From Terriglobia bacterium (GTDB taxonomy: Bacteria > Acidobacteriota > Terriglobia > Bryobacterales > UBA6623), in NCBI GenBank assembly GCA_009838515.1, contig VXRL01000086.1, forward strand, positions 28,228-92,227: a stretch of 64,000 nucleotides of DNA, read 5' to 3'. Below, piece after piece: positions 8,069 through 15,017 of the stretch; position 1 is the stretch's first letter, and the number at the start of each line of letters is the position of its first letter. Position numbers and translations under genes: made by a program. Below the pieces are notes generated by a model, which ran no database searches, had not been told where the DNA came from, and saw only the letters and a program-made list of their open reading frames with translations.

Positions 8069-9226
8069 TTGCTGGAAGACGCGATTCCAGCTCTTGTCGC
8101 TGGCGTGGTATTCGTAGGCTGCGCCTACTACGTGTTGGTGCTGCTGGCAGCGCGGCAGTTCTTGCTGCGCAGGAGCGAGCAGAAAACCGACCTCGGAGAA
8201 GCGCCCACCGTCAGCGTGCTGAAGCCGCTGGCGGGTGAGGAACCGGAGCTTGCCGAGAACCTAGGCAGCTTCTTCCGCCTCAGCTATCCGCGATACGAGG
8301 TCCTTTGTGCAGCGCGAGACCCGGACGACCCGGCCCTGGCGATAGCGCGACAGGTGCGATCCAACTATCCCGACTCAGACGCGCAACTGCTGGCTGCCGG
8401 AGAATCGGATTCTCCCAATGCCAAGGTGCATTCGCTGGACGCGATGACCGCCGTGGCGGCGGGCGAGCTGCTCGTCGTCAGCGACAGCGATATCCGCGCC
8501 GATGCGGCCTTACTGTGGGAGCTCGCGAAGGACTTCGAGGATCCCGCGGTCGGAGTGGTCACCTGTCCCTACCGGGCAGTGCCGGGCTCGAGTCTGTGGT
8601 CGAAGCTGGAAGCTCTGGGAATGAACACGGAATTCTGGAGCGGCGTTCTGGTCGCCCAGTTCCTGGCTCCCATGAACTTCGCGGTCGGACCGACCATGGC
8701 AGTGCGCAGGTCGTGTCTGGACGCGCTCGGGGGGTGGGAAGCGTTCGGTGATTTCCTGGCCGAGGATTTCGAAGTCGGCCGCCAAGCTCGCCTAGCCGGC
8801 TACGAGGTCCGGCTGTCCACTCACGTAGTCGAGCACAGGATCGGCAGCCAAGCCTTGCGCGAAAATCTCGTGCACCGGCTTCGCTGGCGGCGCTCGACGC
8901 GCCGGTCGCGCCCGGTCGGCTACTGGGGGGAGCTCCTCGCCAATCCGCTGCCGTGGGCGCTGCTGCTGCCGCTTGCGGCATCGGGAGCGGCTTGGTCGTG
9001 GGCGGCCTTGGGCGCGTGCGTCGCCTTGCGGGCGTCGGCGGCGCTGGTGGTCGGCGGAAGGGTGCTCGGCGATACCCTGCGGTGGTCGCGCTTCTCGCTG
9101 CTGCCGCTGCAAGACGGGCTGAGCCTGCTGGTCTGGTTCGCCGGACTGTTCGGCAGGCGCATCGTGTGGCGCGGACGCGCGTACGAGCTTTCCCGAGACG
9201 GGCGGCTACGCCCGTGGAAGGTCTGA
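8069..9226 (+). CDS. Membrane glycosyltransferase, HpnI/ceramide glucosyltransferase-like (GT21)
   Basis: A 385-residue membrane glycosyltransferase of the GT21 type that includes ceramide glucosyltransferase and bacterial HpnI, which adds a sugar to bacteriohopanetetrol. An N-terminal membrane segment (residues 5-30) precedes the GT-A domain. The three acidic motifs are seen: VLKPLAGEEPELAENL with the following DPDDPA, then SDSDI, then AEDFEVGRQARLAGY. The (Q/R)xxRW motif appears as H-R-L-R-W. The C-terminal third has two or three further membrane segments. The acceptor is probably a lipid. The TTG start lies 7 bases after the ABC ATPase stop. No hopanoid genes are adjacent, so ceramide, hopanoid or another polycyclic lipid are all possible acceptors. 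Confidence 0.8.
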   Translation: MLEDAIPALVAGVVFVGCAYYVLVLLAARQFLLRRSEQKTDLGEAPTVSVLKPLAGEEPELAENLGSFFRLSYPRYEVLCAARDPDDPALAIARQVRSNYPDSDAQLLAAGESDSPNAKVHSLDAMTAVAAGELLVVSDSDIRADAALLWELAKDFEDPAVGVVTCPYRAVPGSSLWSKLEALGMNTEFWSGVLVAQFLAPMNFAVGPTMAVRRSCLDALGGWEAFGDFLAEDFEVGRQARLAGYEVRLSTHVVEHRIGSQALRENLVHRLRWRRSTRRSRPVGYWGELLANPLPWALLLPLAASGAAWSWAALGACVALRASAALVVGGRVLGDTLRWSRFSLLPLQDGLSLLVWFAGLFGRRIVWRGRAYELSRDGRLRPWKV

Positions 9227-9234
9227 ACTTGCGC

Positions 9235-9261
9235 TTGGCGGCTCTCTGAAAGAGCTGCCAA
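9235..9261. terminator. Bidirectional terminator-like hairpin between convergent genes
   Basis: An 11-base stem (9235-9245 with 9251-9261, one G-U wobble) closes a 5-base loop CTGAA between the stop codons of the HpnI-like glycosyltransferase and the convergent acyl-CoA mutase. There is no T-tract on either side, so it is either an atypical intrinsic terminator or an RNA end-protecting structure. Confidence 0.5.
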
Positions 9262-9285
9262 CTGAGTGCCTGCAGCGACGCACCA

Positions 9286-10854
9286 TCACAACGCGGGCTG
9301 CTCGCTGTATACACCGAACTCGGCCCGCAATACGTCGCAAATCTCTCCCAGCGTGGCGTACGCCCGCACCGCCTCCAAGATCGCCGGCATCAGATTGGTG
9401 CCGCCAGCAGCCGCTCGTCCCACGTTGGCAAGTGCCGTCTGGACCGCACCGGAATCCCGCTTGGAGCGCAGGTCTTTCAGACGAGCCTCCTGACGGCGGC
9501 TCACGCGCTCGTCGATCACCAAGGTCTCGATTGGTTCACTAGCCTCGTCTGCGTGCGCGTTGACTCCGACGATCTTCACTTCCCCGCTCTCGACGCGGCG
9601 CTGGTGATCGTAGCTGGACTTCGCAATCTCGGCCTGCGGGTAGCCTCGCTCTACGGCAGCCACCATTCCGCCCATAGAGTCGATCTTGCCGATCTCCTCC
9701 CAGCAGGCAGCTTCCAACTCGTCCGTCAGCCCCTCTACGAAGTAGCTGCCTCCGAACGGATCGACCGTCTGGGTCACGCCAGTCTCTCCGGCAATCACCT
9801 GCTGTGTGCGCAGCGCTAGCAGAGCGGCTTCCGAAGTCGGCAAGGCATACGCCTCGTCGAGGGCGTTGGTGTGCAGCGACTGCGTGCCGCCGAGCACCGC
9901 CGCAAGCGCCTGCAGGGCCGTCCTGACGACATTGACCTGCGGCTGCTGCACTGTCAGCGAGACACCCGCCGTCTGCGCATGGAAGCGCAGTTTCAGGGAG
10001 CGGGGATCCTTCGCGCCGAAGCGTTCTTGCATCACCTTGCACCACACCCGCCGAGCAGCTCGGAACTTGGCGACCTCTTCGAAGAAGTCAGTGTGGGCAT
10101 CGAAGAAGAAGCTGAGCCGTGGTGCGAACTCATCGACGGCAAGCCCACGTTCCAGCGTCGATTCGACATACGCGATGCCCGCGCCCAATGTGTAGGCCAG
10201 CTCTTGCGCGGCCGTCGCCCCCGCTTCCCGGATGTGGTAGCCGCTGATGGAGACGGGATTGAAGCGCGGAGTCTGCCGCGCCGAGAACTCAATCGAGTCC
10301 GCCACCAAGCGCATAGACTCGCGAGGCGGGTAGATGTACTCCTTCTGCGCCATGAACTCCTTGAGGATGTCGTTCTGGACGGTTCCGGAGAGGCCGGTCC
10401 ACTGTGCGCCTTGCCGCTCGGCCACCACCAAGTACATCGCCCACAGGATGGCTGCCGAGGAGGTGATCGTCATCGAAGTGGTGATCTGTCCCAGCGGAAT
10501 CTCCGCGAACAGTTCCTCCATGTCAGCCAGGGAAGAGATCGCAACGCCGCATTTGCCAACCTCGCCCTCGGCCATCGAGTGGTCGCTGTCGTAGCCCATC
10601 AGTGTCGGCAGGTCAAAGGCCACCGACAGCCCGGTCTGGCCTTGCTCGAGCAGGAATCGGAAACGCCGGTTGGTCTCCTCGGGAGAGCCATACCCGGCGA
10701 ACTGGCGCATCGTCCAGAGCCGCTCGAGATACATGCGCGGATGGATGCCGCGCGTATAAGGGGGCTCGCCCGGGCGCGAGCCATCGCCGGCCGACCCGTT
10801 GGCTGAGCTGTGCAGCCTCTCCTCTAAGAGGCTGGAGACTGTACGCGGGTCCAC
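9286..10854 (-). CDS. Acyl-CoA mutase large subunit (methylmalonyl-/isobutyryl-CoA mutase family)
   Basis: A 522-residue catalytic (alpha) subunit of the adenosylcobalamin-dependent acyl-CoA mutase family. These enzymes rearrange methylmalonyl-CoA to succinyl-CoA or isobutyryl-CoA to butyryl-CoA. The TIM-barrel substrate domain is complete (RQFAGYGSPEETNRRF, GLSVAFDLPTLMGYDSDH, SISGYHIREAGATAAQEL, RLSFFFDAHTDFFEEVAKFRAARRVW, VDPFGGSYFVE). The C-terminal B12-binding domain is absent, as in two-component mutases whose small subunit is separate; no such gene is in this window. Residue 52 is Phe in RQFAG, where classical methylmalonyl-CoA mutase has Tyr. That resembles isobutyryl-CoA mutase and makes the substrate uncertain. 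GTG start, 3 bases after the stop of the upstream Cys4 protein, so the two are co-transcribed. Confidence 0.88.
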   Translation of the reverse strand: MDPRTVSSLLEERLHSSANGSAGDGSRPGEPPYTRGIHPRMYLERLWTMRQFAGYGSPEETNRRFRFLLEQGQTGLSVAFDLPTLMGYDSDHSMAEGEVGKCGVAISSLADMEELFAEIPLGQITTSMTITSSAAILWAMYLVVAERQGAQWTGLSGTVQNDILKEFMAQKEYIYPPRESMRLVADSIEFSARQTPRFNPVSISGYHIREAGATAAQELAYTLGAGIAYVESTLERGLAVDEFAPRLSFFFDAHTDFFEEVAKFRAARRVWCKVMQERFGAKDPRSLKLRFHAQTAGVSLTVQQPQVNVVRTALQALAAVLGGTQSLHTNALDEAYALPTSEAALLALRTQQVIAGETGVTQTVDPFGGSYFVEGLTDELEAACWEEIGKIDSMGGMVAAVERGYPQAEIAKSSYDHQRRVESGEVKIVGVNAHADEASEPIETLVIDERVSRRQEARLKDLRSKRDSGAVQTALANVGRAAAGGTNLMPAILEAVRAYATLGEICDVLRAEFGVYSEQPAL

Positions 10855-10857
10855 GGC

Positions 10858-11181
10858 CTAGAAGGCGAGAGTGCCGGTGCGCGGAACCTCGGATTCATTC
10901 GGCCGGAAGAGTATCTGGCAGCGCTCGCAGCGGTAGATCTCCGGATCCCGTCCGAACATGGCGACAATCTCGTCTCCGTATCCGTACCACCGCTTGAGAT
11001 GTCCGGCACAGATCTTTTTGCCTTTGGGTTCGTCACAGGCCCGCTGGCGCTCGAGACGCCGCTTGATAAACGTGCCGTCGGACAGCTTGGCCACCAGATT
11101 CTTCGGCTCCGGTACGGCCGCCTCGTCAGTTTCGGGCGTAGCGGCGGTGGCCTCGGCGGTTGCAGAATTCGTGTCTGGCAT
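10858..11181 (-). CDS. Small Cys4 protein upstream of acyl-CoA mutase
   Basis: A 107-residue protein I do not recognise. The first 35 residues are Ala/Thr/Glu-rich and probably disordered. The C-terminal half has four cysteines arranged as C-x8-C with KGKKICAGHLKRWYGYGDEI, then YRCERCQILFRP, so a zinc-ribbon-like or iron-binding knuckle is likely. It ends 3 bases before the mutase start codon on the same strand, so translation is probably coupled and the protein may help the mutase, for instance in assembly or in sensing. ATG 11181 is the first start in the frame. Its function is unknown. Confidence 0.65.
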   Translation of the reverse strand: MPDTNSATAEATAATPETDEAAVPEPKNLVAKLSDGTFIKRRLERQRACDEPKGKKICAGHLKRWYGYGDEIVAMFGRDPEIYRCERCQILFRPNESEVPRTGTLAF

Positions 11182-11201
11182 GGCCTTCTGTGGGCATTCT
11201 A

Positions 11202-11891
11202 TCAGACCCTACATGCCTCACTTGGGTGGTGGGTGAGGCGGCGCTCGCTGGCCCACAGAACCTTATCGACCTTGCGAGGAGTCCATCCGCTGGTGTTGAA
11301 CAATTCATTGAGCGAAACGGCCTTGCGACGCATGATTCCTATTAGCACAACGCCATCGCAGATGGTGAGCCTCTGGGGTTTCATGCACCGGAGCTTGTCT
11401 CGCTCGGACAGGCAGCGCACCTTGCAAAGTGCGCCAACGGCAAACTGATCAACGGTTCCGAACTTAGCCGGGAATAGCAGGGCCAACAGGCCGGACGCGC
11501 CCGCCGGACCAATTCCGTTGAACTCTGTCGCGGCAGTAAGTGCATCTCTAATGCTGGCATTCTCGCAACCTAGAACTCGATCTCGGATCGTAAGCAAGTG
11601 GTGTCGGCCAAGATCAGTAGCTTGGCGCTCAAGGTCCCGGGTGTTCTTGACGTACCGGTTACGTGCCGTGTACTTCCAGCAGAAGTACTTCTTCAGAAGC
11701 CAGTCGTACCACTGGTCGGCATCGAGATACCGCACATCATCAGGCCGGAGGGTTTCCATCTCACATTCAAGTTCGAAATGCGTTGGATTGATGTAGTTCC
11801 AGTAGCGATCGAGCGCACGTTGCCACTTCGATGCATCCGAGGAATGCCATAGCTGCTCGATCTCCGACGTGTGGTCGTTGGCCGATGTCAT
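11202..11891 (-). CDS. Uncharacterised protein with a helix-hairpin-helix-like segment
   Basis: A 229-residue protein without a firm family. ATG 11891 is preceded by GGAGAGGTGAC, an excellent ribosome binding site, and is preferred to an upstream in-frame start. The middle contains FNGIGPAGASGLLALLFPAKFGTVDQFAV, which resembles the hairpin and following helix of HhH-GPD DNA glycosylases, without an iron-sulfur cluster. The first half is rich in Trp, Tyr and charged residues. Base composition is lower than in neighbours (30 G+C in the 60 bases at 11641-11700, against 40 of 60 at 38221-38280), and an A+T-rich stretch lies upstream. That suggests acquisition by transfer. A role in DNA binding or defence is possible but only inferred. 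Confidence 0.6.
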   Translation of the reverse strand: MTSANDHTSEIEQLWHSSDASKWQRALDRYWNYINPTHFELECEMETLRPDDVRYLDADQWYDWLLKKYFCWKYTARNRYVKNTRDLERQATDLGRHHLLTIRDRVLGCENASIRDALTAATEFNGIGPAGASGLLALLFPAKFGTVDQFAVGALCKVRCLSERDKLRCMKPQRLTICDGVVLIGIMRRKAVSLNELFNTSGWTPRKVDKVLWASERRLTHHPSEACRV

Positions 11892-12190
11892 GTCACCTCT
11901 CCGCTCTCTGCCTATACCCACCTTACCGGCGATCACCTCCTCGAGCTTCCGGGACTTGGGCCGCCGAATGAATTAGTTCTTGCGTTCTTCGCCTTAACTG
12001 GCTGTCAAAAAGATTACGCGCCGGAAAAAATGATTAGAAAACGCAGCCTGCGTGAGTTCTTGATTACAAATATGCCTGCACCGGCACACCCTAGCTGGTC
12101 GACACGATCCCTCTAGGCGAGATCCGGGTCCGTGCCGTGCGACTCAACGAGCCTGTCCGAAGCCGATGGATGGTCGCCTAGGCCCGCCGT

Positions 12191-12727
12191 TTAGCCCCAG
12201 CCCTCGCGCTCGATCAGCCGCTCGATATGCGCGAGATGGTGCTGGCCGTGCCAAGCATAGGTGCCGATCGTGACGGCCAGCGTCGAGGGACCCGACTCCG
12301 GGTGAACGAACTCGCGCTGCAATTCCGGCCAGCGCAGGCTGCGCAGCAGGCGAACCCAGCGACCGTGGAGTGCTTCGAGCATGTCGAGCGAATCATCGAT
12401 CGGTCCCCGCGAGTCAGCAAGCGCGGCCCAGCCCTTCTCGTCGTAGGCCTTGATCAGCGGCCGTCTCTCGGTCAATGCCCACTTGAACCGAATGAAGCTG
12501 TTCATATGGCTGTCGGGCAGGTGGTGCACAACCTGCCGGACCGTCCAGCCGCCCGGGCGATAGGGGGTGTCAAGCTGACTCTTCGACAACCGGTAGACGA
12601 CGCGCCGAAGATCGGCCGGCAGCGCCGCAATGTCGTCGATCCAGCCGTTGACCTCGTCTGGCATGACTGGTTCGGCGGGCAAGAATCGCCCTATCGGATA
12701 TCGGAGGTCGGGAGTTTCTGGGCTCAT
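12191..12727 (-). CDS. DinB/YfiT-family metal-binding protein (bacillithiol transferase-like)
   Basis: A 178-residue four-helix-bundle protein of the DinB/YfiT superfamily, often annotated as YfiT-type bacillithiol transferase or putative metal-dependent hydrolase. Start ATG 12727 has AAAGGAA 5-6 bases upstream. An upstream extension to 12802 is Arg/Pro-rich and not family-like. The start YPIGRFLPAEP is characteristic. The metal-binding histidines are in VVHHLPDSHMNSFIRFKWAL and in the C-terminal HGQHHLAHIERL. Length is normal. Acidobacteria are not known bacillithiol producers as a group, so the thiol partner is uncertain. Neighbours give no clue. Confidence 0.88.
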   Translation of the reverse strand: MSPETPDLRYPIGRFLPAEPVMPDEVNGWIDDIAALPADLRRVVYRLSKSQLDTPYRPGGWTVRQVVHHLPDSHMNSFIRFKWALTERRPLIKAYDEKGWAALADSRGPIDDSLDMLEALHGRWVRLLRSLRWPELQREFVHPESGPSTLAVTIGTYAWHGQHHLAHIERLIEREGWG

Positions 12728-13306
12728 AGATTCCTTTCGAGAAAACACGTCGGGAAAGCCGCTAGGACGTGCGCGGGGAGGTTTCGGGCTTGGGCGCGCC
12801 ACTCAAAGGTCGTGAAAGGGTTATTGAGGAGAGCACTACCATTACAGCACGCGGGTAAGACTGGCAGCCCGGACCCGTATCAGCTCTGCTCTTTGCAACA
12901 GCCCCTCAACCCCTCGGTTCCGCTCGTCCGGCGTTGGACAAGGCCAGAAAACCATTCGCGGAGAATTTGTGCGAGAATGACAGGTACGCGCTTCCCTTCG
13001 CGTCGCCAAGCACTCGCAAGCCAGCGACCCACATGGTCGCCAAGCGGGCGAAGGATGCGCCCCGTCTAATCACCGTCCCCACCGTCAGGCTAGCCCGAGC
13101 AGCCTTCCTTCAGCTCTTCCACCGCGGAAGAACGCTAATGGGGGTCGGGAGAGCGTGCAGGGGATGTACCCTCCAAGTCGTTGCCGATGGCCACCCCTCG
13201 TCTCACACTTACCGTGCGCTGCGGTGTCGTTCCGTCCTCTGGACCCCGGCCTAGACCCCTCGGTTTAGCGGCAGCACTCGCTCCAAGACTCTGCTCTGGC
13301 CTCTCT
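12728..13306. other. Gene-free stretch of about 580 bases
   Basis: Upstream of the DinB-like gene and of the DEAD-box helicase I see no protein-coding frame with a start, ribosome binding site and plausible protein, and no tRNA, RNase P, tmRNA or SRP RNA signature. It must contain the divergent promoters for both genes. An undiscovered small RNA cannot be excluded. Confidence 0.4.
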
Positions 13307-13327
13307 GGCCGGCCTCTCCGGCCGGCC
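13307..13327 (+). promoter_or_regulatory. GC hairpin in the leader of the DEAD-box helicase gene
   Basis: Two copies of the self-complementary GGCCGGCC (13307-13314 and 13320-13327) flank a TCTCC loop and can form an 8-base GC stem, 25 bases before the helicase start codon. It would sit in the 5' untranslated region. RNA helicase mRNAs are often controlled through structured leaders, but here that is inference. Confidence 0.45.
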
Positions 13328-13352
13328 TGCTGAGCCCTCAATAGGAATTCCC

Positions 13353-14570
13353 TTGTCATTCTCTACGATCGAATTGCATCCGACGCTCTTGAAGGGAGTC
13401 GCCGATCTGGGGTTCACCACTCCGACGCCCATTCAATCGGGCGCGATCCCTCCGGCCCTCCAGGGGCGAGATCTTCTCGCCTGCGCCGTCACGGGAAGCG
13501 GCAAGACCGCCGCCTTCTTGCTCCCCATTCTGCACCGGCTCGTGAATCTGCCTCGGGGCACCACGCGGGCCCTGGTCCTAGCACCGACCCGAGAGTTGGC
13601 TCTGCAGCTCTTGGAAGATCTGCAGGCGTTGGCGCGCCATACGGGGATCAAGGCCGCGGCCGTCTACGGCGGCGTCGGCATGGGTCCGCAAGTGAAGGCG
13701 CTTCGGCGAGGCGTCGACGTGATTATTGCCACGCCAGGGCGCCTGCTCGATCACTTCCAGCAAGGGCACGCATCCCTGTCGGGACTGCAGTACCTAGTTC
13801 TGGACGAGGCGGACCGCATGCTGGACATGGGCTTCCTGCCTGACATCCGGCGCGTGCTCCGGCACGTGCCGAAACCAAAGCAGACGCTCTTCTTCAGCGC
13901 CACCATGCCTCCGCCGATCGAGGTTCTGACCCGTGAGATCCTCCGGAATCCGGTGAAAATCTCCCTTCAGCGCAGAGCCGCTCCGGCCGCCGGCATCTCT
14001 CAGGCCCTCTATCCGGTGCCCCGCACGCTCAAAGGGACGCTTCTGGTGGAGTTCCTGAAGGGCGGCCGCATCTACGACGCGCTGGTCTTCACCCGGACCA
14101 AGCACCGGGCAGATCGGTTGTGCAAGCTCCTGGTCCGAAACGGCATCGCCGCCGAGCGCATCCATGGAAACCGGTCGCAGGCGCAGCGCACTAGGGCGCT
14201 CGCGGGATTCAAGGCGGGGAAGTACCGGGTGCTGGTGGCCACGGACATCGCCGCGCGGGGGATCGACGTGGAAGCTTTAGGACATGTGGTGAACTTCGAC
14301 GTCCCCTCCGTAGCGGAGGACTACATCCACAGGGTGGGGCGCACCGGCCGTGCCGAGTCGACCGGAAGCGCCATCACACTCGTGGCGCCGGACGAGGAGT
14401 CCGACATCGGCCAGATCGAGCGCGCTGTCGGATCCAAGATTCCAAGGGAGCGCCTGACTGGCTTCTCATATGAGACTGGCGAAGGAGAGGCGCCGCTGGC
14501 GGTACCTCCTGCCAAGCGCATTGCCACGATTCGATCCAGGAGGGCCGAGCGGCGGAAACGCGCAGCCTAG
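13353..14570 (+). CDS. DEAD-box ATP-dependent RNA helicase, RhlE type
   Basis: A 405-residue RNA helicase that unwinds short RNA duplexes, typically in ribosome assembly, RNA decay or cold adaptation. All core motifs are present in order: F-x-x-PTPIQ Q-motif, AVTGSGKT (I), PTRELALQ (Ia), TPGRLLDH (Ib), LDEADRMLDMGF (II), FFSATMP (III), VFTRTKHRAD (IV), RVLVATDIAARGIDV (V) and YIHRVGRTGRAE (VI). The Arg/Lys-rich tail (SRRAERRKRAA) is short, as in RhlE-like proteins. The start is TTG 13353 with AGGA six bases upstream. It is a single gene, convergent with cutA, and its leader contains a strong GC hairpin. Confidence 0.94.
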   Translation: MSFSTIELHPTLLKGVADLGFTTPTPIQSGAIPPALQGRDLLACAVTGSGKTAAFLLPILHRLVNLPRGTTRALVLAPTRELALQLLEDLQALARHTGIKAAAVYGGVGMGPQVKALRRGVDVIIATPGRLLDHFQQGHASLSGLQYLVLDEADRMLDMGFLPDIRRVLRHVPKPKQTLFFSATMPPPIEVLTREILRNPVKISLQRRAAPAAGISQALYPVPRTLKGTLLVEFLKGGRIYDALVFTRTKHRADRLCKLLVRNGIAAERIHGNRSQAQRTRALAGFKAGKYRVLVATDIAARGIDVEALGHVVNFDVPSVAEDYIHRVGRTGRAESTGSAITLVAPDEESDIGQIERAVGSKIPRERLTGFSYETGEGEAPLAVPPAKRIATIRSRRAERRKRAA

Positions 14571-14602
14571 CGAAGACTAGACCGGCTCAGACCGCCATTC
14601 CA

Positions 14603-14971
14603 TTACCCGCTCGAGTCGCTACCCAGCACGCTGTCGATCCAACCTAGATAGGCCGCGTTGCCTCGCTCGACGGGCAACGCAATCAACTCGAACACCTCGT
14701 AGGGATGCACGGCCGCGACCGCCGCTTCCAAGTCACGGAAGCGGTCAGCTCGGGTCTTGATGACCAGCAGGGACTCGGAATCCCGCTCGATCTCGCCCTT
14801 CCACTCGTAGACAGAGGTCAAGCCCGGAACGACGTTCACGCACGCGCAGGCCCGACGACGGACGAGTTCGCTTGCAATCTCCTCGGCCTTTTCGGGCGGG
14901 CACGTGCAAAGCGCGACGCAGTAGCTTTGATCGGGGGCTGGAGGCATAGGAGCGCGCCGGCGGCGCGGCAT
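14603..14971 (-). CDS. cutA: Divalent-cation tolerance protein CutA
   Basis: A CutA1-family protein of 122 residues, or 114 if the second ATG (14947) is used; the family norm is 105-115. CutA forms a trimeric ferredoxin-like fold and is linked to copper and divalent metal tolerance, though the molecular role is unsettled. Family features are the start YCVALCTCPPEKAEEIASELV, then CACVNVVPGLTSVYEWKGEIE, then LLVIKTRADRFRDLEAAVAAVHPYEVFELIALPV and a terminal YLGWID. It is convergent with the helicase 33 bases away and lies 46 bases before the end of a glycosyltransferase gene on the same strand. Confidence 0.93.
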   Translation of the reverse strand: MPRRRRAPMPPAPDQSYCVALCTCPPEKAEEIASELVRRRACACVNVVPGLTSVYEWKGEIERDSESLLVIKTRADRFRDLEAAVAAVHPYEVFELIALPVERGNAAYLGWIDSVLGSDSSG

Positions 14972-15017
14972 CTATGCTGGCAACTCCGCGCTACGAGGCG
15001 CAACCCCCCAGACCGCC

